A DNA stretch of 64,000 nt from Candidatus Aminicenantota bacterium (lineage in GTDB: Bacteria; Acidobacteriota; Aminicenantia; Aminicenantales; UBA4085): NCBI GenBank assembly GCA_003141555.1, contig PLMN01000028.1, positions 66,785-130,784 of the forward strand, written 5' to 3'. The notes beneath the pieces are model-generated. The model saw only the letters and a program-made list of their open reading frames with translations, was not told where the DNA came from and searched no databases. This document shows positions 52,370 through 59,117 of the stretch, one piece after another. Position 1 is the stretch's first letter. Every line of letters starts with the position of its first letter. Position numbers and translations under genes: made by a program.

Positions 52370-53673
52370 GGTATCCTACTCAAGATTTCGTAGACGATTT
52401 GGGGGACGATGGCATTCCCGAGGGCCTTGAGCCTGTGAGTTCTTCCTGCCTCCGCGCTTTTCCTTCGTTCTGGCGTGGCTTCGGGGGGTATTGATCCAGC
52501 TTCGTCCATCCTTTGGGGTAGCCCATCATCCACTCGACAAAGGCGGGCTGCAACCTCATGCCACGGTTCGAGCCACGCCTCACGGCCGTCGTCAGGTCGT
52601 CCCCACCGCTCCCCGGCCGGTTCGCGCGGGCAAAATCCCCGCCCTTCCGCTCCGCGTCCGCCCCTTGCGGCGTCGGGAGCATCTTGATCGCTGAATAAAT
52701 CGAGTCCGCCTTCCCCCTGTGAGCCCCGCAGCATTCCGAATCCTCCGCCCGTGGAGTTGGGATCATGGCGATTTGGTCCCGGAGCTTGTAATGTCCGTCG
52801 CATCCCGGGCGAATCTCCATCACCTCGCTTTCCGTCTCGACCGCCGACGGAGTTTTCAGGAATCGAATCGCCAACGCCAGCGGAGATGTCGCTACCGCAC
52901 CGGCGGCTTTCCGCTTTCCCCAGGCCTGCTCCGTTTCGTCTGTTGTTTTCCCGGCCCTGGGAGTCGGAAGCATGGCATGGGGTCCCTCCCCGAATTTCTC
53001 TAGGACCTGTCCCGTCAGAGTCCGTCCAGAGTTCGGGCTCGTTCTTCCTTTGTCCGGTTTCCCGCAAAATCCCGCGCTGTCCATGACCGTGGGCGTAACC
53101 AATAATCCAGACTCGATCCCTCCGGTGCGACGCATTGAGGGCGCAAGCTGGAATAATAAACGGCTGGACTTCATAGCCTTGGCCTTCCAAGTCAAGACAC
53201 ACTTGTTCGAGCTCCATGTTGACGATACCAGCAACATTCTCGCCAACAATCCAAGCGGGCCGGGCTTCTGATATAACGCGGAGCATTTCCGGCCAGAGGT
53301 GACGGTCATCTGCCTTGCCTTTTCGCTTCCCAGCGACGGAAAAAGGCTGGCAAGGGAATCCCCCGGTAAGCAGAGTTGCCTTTCGGAATTGGGAGCCGTC
53401 GAAATTTCGGATGTCTGGGACGAGAACTGGCCTAGATATTCCTGAAGGCTCCCTATCGAGTGGTCGGCCCTGCGGTAGCCCACCCTCAGTCCCGCCGTCG
53501 TGCAATCTGTTTGTTGGGGCGTCGGCAACAGCCCCGAACCTTGCTTTGAGGACTTCCTGGCAGAACGGGTCGATTTCGCAGAAGGCAATGGTCCTAAATC
53601 CGGCCCATTTTCCGGCAAGGGCAAATCCTCCGACGCCTGAGAAAAGATCAATATGCATTCGGTCATGGCTCAA
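52366..53673 (-). CDS. C5-cytosine DNA methyltransferase (Dcm type)
   Basis: The 435-aa enzyme shows motif I (IDLFSGVGGFALAGKWAG), motif IV with the catalytic cysteine (GGFPCQPFS), motif VI (GENVAGI), motif VIII-like (SHRRDRVWIIGYA) and the C-terminal motif X (LGNAIVPQIVYEIL). The region between about residues 200 and 375 is low in structure and would hold target recognition. It methylates cytosine in an unknown sequence, probably to protect phage DNA. TTG at 53673 is the outer start and ATG at 53658 is the alternative. A long open second frame overlaps the whole gene. Confidence 0.88.
   Translation of the reverse strand: MSHDRMHIDLFSGVGGFALAGKWAGFRTIAFCEIDPFCQEVLKARFGAVADAPTNRLHDGGTEGGLPQGRPLDREPSGISRPVLVPDIRNFDGSQFRKATLLTGGFPCQPFSVAGKRKGKADDRHLWPEMLRVISEARPAWIVGENVAGIVNMELEQVCLDLEGQGYEVQPFIIPACALNASHRRDRVWIIGYAHGHGQRGILRETGQRKNEPELWTDSDGTGPREIRGGTPCHASDSQGRENNRRNGAGLGKAESRRCGSDISAGVGDSIPENSVGGRDGKRGDGDSPGMRRTLQAPGPNRHDPNSTGGGFGMLRGSQGEGGLDLFSDQDAPDAARGGRGAEGRGFCPREPAGERWGRPDDGREAWLEPWHEVAARLCRVDDGLPQRMDEAGSIPPEATPERRKSAEAGRTHRLKALGNAIVPQIVYEILSRIP
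52380..53666 (-). CDS. Overlapping second frame in the methyltransferase gene, 428 aa
   Basis: A frame of 428 codons is open inside the methyltransferase gene. Its product contains repeated LPTP/TPRA elements (GLLVTPTVMDS, MLPTPRAGK, MIPTPRAEDS, MLPTPQGAD), LLFQLAPSMRRTGGIESG and the end RLQPAFVEWMMGYPKGWTKLD. I recognise this pattern from many annotated phage proteins next to or on top of dcm genes. It may be a true dual-coding gene or a recurrent by-product of methyltransferase codon constraints; both frames look conserved. It begins with ATG eight bases inside the Dcm start. Confidence 0.4.
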   Translation of the reverse strand: MTECILIFSQASEDLPLPENGPDLGPLPSAKSTRSARKSSKQGSGLLPTPQQTDCTTAGLRVGYRRADHSIGSLQEYLGQFSSQTSEISTAPNSERQLCLPGDSLASLFPSLGSEKARQMTVTSGRKCSALYQKPGPLGLLARMLLVSSTWSSNKCVLTWKAKAMKSSRLLFQLAPSMRRTGGIESGLLVTPTVMDSAGFCGKPDKGRTSPNSGRTLTGQVLEKFGEGPHAMLPTPRAGKTTDETEQAWGKRKAAGAVATSPLALAIRFLKTPSAVETESEVMEIRPGCDGHYKLRDQIAMIPTPRAEDSECCGAHRGKADSIYSAIKMLPTPQGADAERKGGDFARANRPGSGGDDLTTAVRRGSNRGMRLQPAFVEWMMGYPKGWTKLDQYPPKPRQNEGKARRQEELTGSRPSGMPSSPKSSTKS

Positions 53674-53762
53674 AGCCCCAGCTCCATCTCGACAGGCTGA
53701 TCGAGTTCTGGATAAGCCTTGGCGATGGCTTTCATCCGGTTGAGGTCAACGTTCTTTATCAA
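53670..53762 (-). CDS. Possible 30-aa leader-type ORF
   Basis: Between the RlpA-like and methyltransferase genes a frame opens at TTG 53762 and closes at a TGA overlapping the TTG of the methyltransferase. AGGG is upstream. It could be a small coupled gene that regulates entry of ribosomes into the methyltransferase, but evidence is weak. Confidence 0.25.
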   Translation of the reverse strand: MIKNVDLNRMKAIAKAYPELDQPVEMELGL

Positions 53763-53764
53763 GT

Positions 53765-54262
53765 TCAATTCCCTAAGACCGGAGTCAGGACGACCCGCGC
53801 CGTTCCCGTTCGCTCCATGCCGATTTCTCTGGCTGCCGCCGGGGACAGGTCAATGATCCGGCCACGGACGTTCGGGCCGTCGTCCGATATCCTGACGATG
53901 GTTTCCCGCCGATTTTCGAGATTAATGATTCGCCAGAGTGAATTGAACGGAAAGAATTTGCTCGCGGCGGTGAGGGCGAATTTGGAAAACCGTTCATTGT
54001 TCGCAGTGATCTGCCCATGTTCGCGGTCTCCATACCAGGAAGCCGTGCCCGTGAAGGTGACCATCTGATGCAGGATCGTGGAGTCGACCAGGGCGTCGTC
54101 CAGGCGGATCCGGAGGTCAGTGAGTTCCGCGTTGTACTGTTTGGCAAGGAACTCCTCCCGGCTGTCAGCCAGGCTGCTCTCCACCTTGGCCCCGACATAG
54201 AGCCCCAAAAGAAGGGCACCGAGGATGAAAAATGAGGCAATCAGAAGGGCTTTGGATTTCAT
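53765..54262 (-). CDS. RlpA-like double-psi beta-barrel protein
   Basis: An N-terminal hydrophobic segment (ALLIASFFILGALLLGLYVGA) anchors or exports the 165-aa protein. The C-terminal domain matches RlpA: TGTASWYGDREHGQITANNERF, IVRISDDGPNVRGRIIDLSPAAAREIGM and GTARVVL, including the catalytic-type aspartate in ISDDGP. RlpA cleaves glycan strands lacking stem peptides. In a phage it could help entry, lysis or wall remodelling. The ATG at 54262 overlaps the previous stop. Confidence 0.75.
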   Translation of the reverse strand: MKSKALLIASFFILGALLLGLYVGAKVESSLADSREEFLAKQYNAELTDLRIRLDDALVDSTILHQMVTFTGTASWYGDREHGQITANNERFSKFALTAASKFFPFNSLWRIINLENRRETIVRISDDGPNVRGRIIDLSPAAAREIGMERTGTARVVLTPVLGN

Positions 54263-54480
54263 GATGTCCTCCGTCTTCCGGTCCCCCGACACATCTGGCA
54301 TTGGAACGGTTTGAATCCGCCACCGGATCCGTGACAATATGGGCAACTGTCGTCCTCCTCCCCTGTCCCGCCGCACATTTCGCACTCTTCGTAGATGGGC
54401 GTACCGTCCTCTTTTTCGTCGACGAGCACTTTGCCTTCTTCACAGTCCGGATTCGGGCAAGGGATGATCATGGGGCTCAT
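54259..54480 (-). CDS. DnaJ-type zinc finger protein, 73 aa
   Basis: The small protein carries four CxxCxG-like half sites (CPNPDCEEG, CEMCGGTG, CPYCHGSG, CQMCRGTG), as in the DnaJ central domain, which bind two zinc ions. Alone it may bind nucleic acid or protein. It overlaps both neighbours. Confidence 0.7.
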   Translation of the reverse strand: MSPMIIPCPNPDCEEGKVLVDEKEDGTPIYEECEMCGGTGEEDDSCPYCHGSGGGFKPFQCQMCRGTGRRRTS

Positions 54481-55334
54481 AGCGCGCCCTCCTGGGAAAT
54501 TTGCTTGAGACGTATCGTCCGAAAATAGTTCTTGTCCGGTGTCCCGAGGGGATCGTTATCAAATCGCTGCTCCCATTCGGCGTCTATCGCCGGGAGCAAC
54601 GACTTAGCCTCGTCGGTCAAGCTGTCCTCAAAGGCCGGATGCCGGCGCCCGACTCGTCGCTCCTTCTGGATTTCGACCTCCCGTGCCGATCCCTTGGGTA
54701 TGGAGCCTCCGCGATCCTGAGAACGGTTGAGCCAGTTGACGATGAAGCGGCGATAGTTGGACTTTTTCCCCCTGGCCGGGTTCGCTTTGATCCATTCGGC
54801 CATGCGATTCAGCTCGAGCTCGATGTCGCAGGCCGGATAAGCCGAAGCCCAGGCCGTCTTGTCGGTTTCCGTTATTCCCCCCCACACCCCCCCTTTAAAG
54901 ATCAATGGTTCATGGTTCATTGTTCCTTGTTCAGGTGCCACTTGCGTGTCTCTGTTAAGTAACGGTGCAGTAACGGTTATTTCACCGTTAAAGGGAGGGA
55001 TCGAGCTTTCCTTTTCTGTGTTGTGAGGGGACTGGTGATCGTCCCAGGCGACGATCTGGATGTAGTTTTCTCCATTAACCGAATACCGAATAATGAAGGG
55101 ACGATGGGTCGGACTGTGCTTCTTGGGATTAGCGAGGATCGCAAGCCCTTTCCCAACGTCGATGTTGTCATAGGGGAAGATCTTCGCCTTGAGGCGAACA
55201 GGACGGTCCTGAAGCCTTCCGCTCTTGTCGGCGTTGACCCAGAGCCCCTGATACAGAAGCCGCACCCAGAACGGAAATTCTGCCAGGTCTTCGTCTTCAA
55301 AGAATTCTGGTTTCAACGCTCGAATCCTGGGCAT
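54477..55334 (-). CDS. Phage replication organizer (initiator-like) protein
   Basis: The N-terminus MPRIRALKPEFFEDEDLAEFPFWVRLLYQGLWVNADKSGRLQDRP matches winged-helix replication proteins of phages (replisome organizer/O-like). A C-terminal DnaD-like helical part (AEWIKANPARGKKSNYRRFIVNWLNR) follows. It should bind the origin and load the host helicase. The ATG at 55334 is used because the motif begins there. A stretch around residues 120-160 is rich in serine/threonine linker. Confidence 0.78.
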   Translation of the reverse strand: MPRIRALKPEFFEDEDLAEFPFWVRLLYQGLWVNADKSGRLQDRPVRLKAKIFPYDNIDVGKGLAILANPKKHSPTHRPFIIRYSVNGENYIQIVAWDDHQSPHNTEKESSIPPFNGEITVTAPLLNRDTQVAPEQGTMNHEPLIFKGGVWGGITETDKTAWASAYPACDIELELNRMAEWIKANPARGKKSNYRRFIVNWLNRSQDRGGSIPKGSAREVEIQKERRVGRRHPAFEDSLTDEAKSLLPAIDAEWEQRFDNDPLGTPDKNYFRTIRLKQISQEGAL

Positions 55335-55432
55335 GGTTTTTGGTTCCTGTTCCTCGAAGGGAAGCAAACCGCGAGCAGCCAGGCAGAAAGGTCAGCGTCT
55401 ACCTTTCGCCCGGCGCGTATCAGCCGCATGGT

Positions 55433-56206
55433 TTAGATCGCCCTCGAGGCCACGGCTTTTTCCGAGTAGGTCCGGACGCCCGGGATCTTCGCGTCACCCT
55501 TGAGCGCCCGGACGACTTTCCCGATCTTGACCAGGTCGGGCGTCAGGTATTCCGCAGGGATCAGGCTGGCGTCCACGATCTCGAAATGCCAGAGGTCGGA
55601 AATGGCAATGCCGACGATCTTAGGCGCCGCGGCGCCGGCCGTCAGTTGCTGGCCTTTCGTGTCCGCGGCTTCCAGCACCGTCACCGCTTCGTTGATGATC
55701 TTGTCGCGCTCCGCGTCGGTCTTAGCACCGACGGCCTCGGCTTCCAACTCGTTAGCCTTAGCAATCGCCTCAGCTTCGATCCGCTGGCGTTCCTTCTCGG
55801 CTTCGGCCCGCCGGCGGTCCTGTTCCTCATAGAAAAACGCCACGGCTCGCTTAACGACCTTCTCGGCCATCATCAGCGGCTCATAGAATTTCTTTTTCTC
55901 GGTCAACAGAGACTTGTGGAGCGCGTGGGCCTTCGTGATCTGAGGATCAAAGGTCGCCTCGATCTTCCCGACCATCGTCCGGAGGTCCTGGAGATAGTCC
56001 TTGGCAATGCCCAGGGTTTCCTCATTGGTCACCGTGATCTGATGGGCCAGCCCGGCGAAGGTCATGGCCTCGTCTACGGCCCGGGATTGGAGCTTTCCCA
56101 GCTTGGTCGGCTTGGGCAGTACGGAGGGCTCCTCCTCGGGGAAAGTGAACCGGCCAGGGTGGCGGGAGCCGAGCTTCTTGATAACAACGGTTTCTGTTTC
56201 GCTCAT
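55433..56206 (-). CDS. Phage coiled-coil recombination-associated protein, 257 aa
   Basis: The sequence has a long coiled coil (FFYEEQDRRRAEAEKERQRIEAEAIAKANELE) and ends VRALKGDAKIPGVRTYSEKAVASR, a pattern common in phage proteins encoded next to recombinases. It may hold or load the recombinase on DNA, but no activity is proven. The ATG at 56206 follows the Sak4-like stop directly. Confidence 0.6.
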   Translation of the reverse strand: MSETETVVIKKLGSRHPGRFTFPEEEPSVLPKPTKLGKLQSRAVDEAMTFAGLAHQITVTNEETLGIAKDYLQDLRTMVGKIEATFDPQITKAHALHKSLLTEKKKFYEPLMMAEKVVKRAVAFFYEEQDRRRAEAEKERQRIEAEAIAKANELEAEAVGAKTDAERDKIINEAVTVLEAADTKGQQLTAGAAAPKIVGIAISDLWHFEIVDASLIPAEYLTPDLVKIGKVVRALKGDAKIPGVRTYSEKAVASRAI

Positions 56207-56207
56207 G

Positions 56208-57299
56208 TCACGCCCTCGCTTGGGCAGCTTTCCGCGCCCCGTTTCCGGCGCCTGACTTGGCGGCTTTGGATTTGATCTCGTCATGGAAGGCAGCCCACTG
56301 TTTGAGGTAGTCAATGACCATATCGGCCTGGGTGTCGGTGAGCTCGCTCAGTTCCACAAACTCGGGGACTTTGTTCTCCGTCATGACCTTGTGGATACCT
56401 TTCCAGATCACGTCCTCGGACTTGCCCCGCTCTTTGAGAGCGGAGATCCCAGCCCGGATTTTGTCCACTTGCTCGGGCTTGATGGGGCTGAATCCGTCCG
56501 TTTCTTCCGCAGCTTCGTCCTCCGGGAATTCGGCAGGGGCTTGGTCCTGGGGCAGCAGAGCGGCCTTGGGCGCCGGCTGGGGGGCGGGCTTTTCGATGGG
56601 CTTCCCGCCAGCCAGCCAAGCCATGATCTCCTCGCCCGTCTTTTTGGAGATCTTGAAGATCTTCCCGTCGAAGAGGCTCGTTCGGTCCTTGGACACCTGG
56701 GCGTTGTGGTCCATAGCCAAGTCGAAAACGGTGGTGAATTCGTACTCCATTCCTTCCCGCTGGACAGGGGCCAGCCCGACTTTTTTCGGGGTCTGCTTGC
56801 CCTTGTCGTTAGTTTCCAGGACGTAGTCCTGCTTGGACCGCATTGTGCAGATCAGAATGATGTCCGCGTTGAGGATCCGGGCCTTGAACAGCTCATGTTC
56901 CTTGGAAATCCCGGCCCAGTTCGTGTAGGAGTTCCCGCCCCTGGCATCCAGGGCTTCCTTTTTCGAGAGCAGCCCCCCCTCCCCTGCCCAGGCGTGGGAA
57001 ATGGAATCCACGACCAGGACATCGTAGCCGGCGGCCTGGGCGGTCTCGATGGCCAGGGCGTACTTGTCGATGGTGTAGGGGGGCGTAATCTCAAGGACAT
57101 CGAAGTTGACGCCCTTGAGCGGCCCTTTGTCCATGTCGGCATAGAGGCTGGCGCTTCCGTTCTCGGTGTCGATCACCGCGATCTTCTTCCCCATCCCAGC
57201 CGCCAGAAGGAGCCCGCTGAAGGTCTTGCCCGAGCCGGACGGCCCGGTCATGGCAAATTTGGGCCGGACCTGTTTCCGTTCCGCTTTCTTGAATGTCAT
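56208..57299 (-). CDS. Sak4-like RecA-fold ATPase
   Basis: The N-terminal 230 residues are a small RecA/AAA_24-type ATPase with Walker A TGPSGSGKTF (about 18-27), Walker B VLVVDSISHAW (about 93-103) and a motif 3 region ILICTMRSKQDY. The C-terminal part is acidic and holds an extra helical domain. Proteins of this kind act as phage single-strand annealing or strand-exchange helpers, often with an SSB, and an SSB-like gene follows upstream at 57308. Confidence 0.78.
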   Translation of the reverse strand: MTFKKAERKQVRPKFAMTGPSGSGKTFSGLLLAAGMGKKIAVIDTENGSASLYADMDKGPLKGVNFDVLEITPPYTIDKYALAIETAQAAGYDVLVVDSISHAWAGEGGLLSKKEALDARGGNSYTNWAGISKEHELFKARILNADIILICTMRSKQDYVLETNDKGKQTPKKVGLAPVQREGMEYEFTTVFDLAMDHNAQVSKDRTSLFDGKIFKISKKTGEEIMAWLAGGKPIEKPAPQPAPKAALLPQDQAPAEFPEDEAAEETDGFSPIKPEQVDKIRAGISALKERGKSEDVIWKGIHKVMTENKVPEFVELSELTDTQADMVIDYLKQWAAFHDEIKSKAAKSGAGNGARKAAQARA

Positions 57300-57307
57300 G
57301 GTAGGCC

Positions 57308-57550
57308 TCAGAAGGGGACTTCGTCGTCGCCCGCGGCACTCGGTTCGAAGCCGCCTTCACGGGGCTTAGCCTGGAACGTGTCCTCATAGATCACGTAGTC
57401 GGGCTGCTTCGAGCCTTCGTCCTTGTAAGAATTCGAGAAAACCGCGATCCGCGTCTTGGCGCCCAGGATCTCGACCGTTCCCGTGAGGAGCTTTGTCCCA
57501 CGGGCGGTCTCCTTTTCCCATAAGGCGCCAATCTTTTTTTTCTCGCTCAT
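57308..57550 (-). CDS. SSB-like small protein with acidic tip
   Basis: The 80-aa product resembles DUF736-like phage proteins (KKIGALWEKETARGTKLLTGTVEI) and ends in GDDEVPF, very similar to the SSB C-terminal tip DDDIPF that recruits partner proteins. It sits next to the Sak4-like recombinase. I infer single-strand DNA binding or mimicry of the SSB tip. AAAGGAGGA precedes the ATG. Confidence 0.65.
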   Translation of the reverse strand: MSEKKKIGALWEKETARGTKLLTGTVEILGAKTRIAVFSNSYKDEGSKQPDYVIYEDTFQAKPREGGFEPSAAGDDEVPF

Positions 57551-57581
57551 GTTTCCTCCTTTGAGCGCTGAGCCTTTCCTT

Positions 57582-57761
57582 TCAAAGGCTCAATGTGAGC
57601 TGCGTTGAATTGGGCGCGGCCTCAGCGGCCGGCCCGGCCTCTTGGCTTGCCGGTTGATCTTCCTTCCGGGGCACCTCCTTTTCGGGATTGCAGTAATGGC
57701 AGCCCTCACTTTTCAGGGCCGTGAAGCCACACATCGGGCAACGAAAAGCGATATCACGCAT
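57582..57761 (-). CDS. Zinc-ribbon mini protein, 59 aa
   Basis: The frame opens at ATG 57761 and ends at TGA 57582. It begins MRDIAFRCPMCGFTALKSEGCHYCN, two CxxC pairs of a zinc ribbon, and continues with an acidic, alanine-rich tail. It overlaps the previous gene end by eight bases. The zinc motif makes it a likely real gene although short. Confidence 0.6.
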   Translation of the reverse strand: MRDIAFRCPMCGFTALKSEGCHYCNPEKEVPRKEDQPASQEAGPAAEAAPNSTQLTLSL

Positions 57762-57969
57762 GAGCTTTCTCCCCTTGCAATAGCAATTGATCGATCTTGG
57801 ATTCGATCCTGGCCAGAGTGGCCCGGATGTCGGCCGGCGTTTCGTCTTTTTTTCGAAGAGAATAGGCAGCCTTCCGGCATCGGCCGGAGCAGTAAACAGA
57901 CCAGGGCCGCGTCTTTTTCTGTGTCTTGCCGCAAATCGGGCAAGTGATTAATTCGCCTCTACTGGTCAT
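57754..57969 (-). CDS. C4 zinc-finger protein, 71 aa
   Basis: The protein has CPICGK and YCSGRCRK, four cysteines in a pattern like YacG or zinc-finger transcription cofactors, followed by a coiled helix (ADIRATLARIESKIDQLLLQ). The ATG at 57969 overlaps the CII-like stop. It may modulate transcription or replication of the phage. Confidence 0.65.
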   Translation of the reverse strand: MTSRGELITCPICGKTQKKTRPWSVYCSGRCRKAAYSLRKKDETPADIRATLARIESKIDQLLLQGEKAHA

Positions 57970-58433
57970 TTCGACACCTGGGCCTTGATGGCTTCTTTCA
58001 GGGTTTCGCACCGCTGCTCGACATCGGTCACGGCCACGGAAATCTTTTTGAATTCTTTGGGCGGGATAGATCCGTTATCCATCGCTTTTTCAACGACTCT
58101 CTGGAGTTCGCCGACGGCGATGGATATGGAGAGGCCCAATTGACGAATGTCTTGGTCTACGGCCTTTGACTTCGGCTTGGGAACAACAATGCAGCTGCAC
58201 CGCTCGGCAAGATAGGACATGTAATGGAAATCATTTGTGGCATTGTGGAGATCCGGGATCCGCTCGGCCGGCCAGGTGTTCTCCCCCCGGATGTATTTGT
58301 AGAGCGTGTCGGGGGCGATCCCCATCCGAGCCGCAATCTCGTCGACGCGATATTTCTTTTCAATAAAGAAATTAACGTAGGCCAGCGCCTGGATTCCGTT
58401 TCCGTTTTCTGCCCCATTATTTGGATTGCTCAA
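57966..58433 (-). CDS. CII-like regulatory protein, 155 aa
   Basis: The start is TTG at 58433, with GGAGGA seven bases upstream. The product contains ALAYVNFFIEKKYRVDEIAARMGIAPDTLYKYIRGENTWPAERIPDL, a helix-turn-helix like the CP76/CII-type phage regulator, and a C-terminal helical region for multimers. It probably activates lysogeny or replication promoters. A longer upstream reading is only a shadow. Confidence 0.7.
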   Translation of the reverse strand: MSNPNNGAENGNGIQALAYVNFFIEKKYRVDEIAARMGIAPDTLYKYIRGENTWPAERIPDLHNATNDFHYMSYLAERCSCIVVPKPKSKAVDQDIRQLGLSISIAVGELQRVVEKAMDNGSIPPKEFKKISVAVTDVEQRCETLKEAIKAQVSK

Positions 58434-58479
58434 GGCGATCCTCCGAGTTATCTTGAAGACAGAAAAAGGAGAACGCGGC

Positions 58480-58644
58480 ATGGTCCATGTGATTGTGATT
58501 GACGAGGAGTCTGGAGAAATTTGGACCGGGGTCCAGGATGGCAGCGCACGGCCGCTGTTCATTTGCCCGGATCCGGAGGACGGAGCGGTTGAAGGTCTTG
58601 ACATCCCGAGGGGTAAGCCGGCGCCGGCGGAGCGGGAACATTAA
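58480..58644 (+). CDS. Small acidic protein on the opposite strand, 54 aa
   Basis: AAAGGAG lies nine bases before the ATG at 58480. The product is acidic (HVIVIDEESGEIWTGVQDG) and has no known motif. It sits between two leftward genes and its stop overlaps the end of the HTH gene by four bases. It could be a small antirepressor or antisense-linked control gene; the ribosome site is the main support. Confidence 0.4.
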   Translation: MVHVIVIDEESGEIWTGVQDGSARPLFICPDPEDGAVEGLDIPRGKPAPAEREH

Positions 58645-58832
58645 CGGACATCCTTTCCGAGCGTTCGGGCAGCGATGAACTCTTGGATATCATCCGTTTT
58701 GAACCGCTTCGCTCCGGGGAGCTGGACGAATGGTAGGCGTGGGACATTTGCCTGCGAACAGTAGTTGTCCACGGATCGAGGTGACACGTGGAGGATTTCA
58801 GCAACCTCGCGTTTGGTCAGCAGACGGGTCAT
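58641..58832 (-). CDS. Excisionase/MerR-type HTH protein, 63 aa
   Basis: The sequence LLTKREVAEILHVSPRSVDNYCSQANVPRLPFVQLPGAKRFKTDDIQEFIAAR is a winged HTH_17 DNA-binding domain as found in excisionases and small phage regulators. It overlaps the Cro-like gene by four bases, so it is part of the early leftward transcript. Confidence 0.75.
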   Translation of the reverse strand: MTRLLTKREVAEILHVSPRSVDNYCSQANVPRLPFVQLPGAKRFKTDDIQEFIAARTLGKDVR

Positions 58833-59014
58833 TGATGCCTCCGGGCCTGGACGAGCTTCCTGATCTGGTAAAGCGTCTGGTGATGTGGTTCTGTTTTCCC
58901 ATGAAGGAATTTCCAGATCGTCAAGGGATGCCGATTGAGGAGGGAAGCCACTTCCCGGACGGAAAGGTCGTTTTCCCCCATATACTCCCTAAGCCTTTCT
59001 CTCAATTCGTTCAT
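58829..59014 (-). CDS. Cro-like HTH regulator, 61 aa
   Basis: This is the first gene of the leftward early operon. The product has an HTH pattern (SVREVASLLNRHPLTIWKFLHGKTEPH). It is divergent from the CI-like repressor over a 103-bp operator region, the arrangement of phage genetic switches. It would repress the repressor promoter. Confidence 0.72.
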   Translation of the reverse strand: MNELRERLREYMGENDLSVREVASLLNRHPLTIWKFLHGKTEPHHQTLYQIRKLVQARRHQ

Positions 59015-59032
59015 TATGGTCTCTTGCGCATA

Positions 59033-59061
59033 ATAATAAGCACATGAATATAGTCTGTCAA
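59033..59061 (-). promoter_or_regulatory. Early leftward sigma-70 promoter (PR-like)
   Basis: On the reverse strand TTGACA (59061-59056) and TATTAT (59038-59033) are separated by exactly 17 bases. It stands 19 bases before the Cro-like start and should drive the early lytic operon. Confidence 0.75.
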
Positions 59062-59077
59062 GTATTTTTTTATACTT
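59060..59077. promoter_or_regulatory. Palindromic operator of the phage switch
   Basis: AAGTAT at 59060-59065 is mirrored by ATACTT at 59072-59077 around six T. It overlaps the -35 box of the early promoter, so repressor bound there would block it. A wider pair GCGCAT (59026-59031) and ATGCGC (59104-59109) flanks the region. Confidence 0.5.
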
Positions 59078-59117
59078 TTTATAACATCCCTATTTACTTC
59101 AATATGCGCCTGGGACT

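Noticed and set aside
55335-55432. Possible 38-aa leftward ORF before the replication gene
   Set aside because: It opens with ATG but overlaps the replication gene start in another frame, has no ribosome site and no motif.
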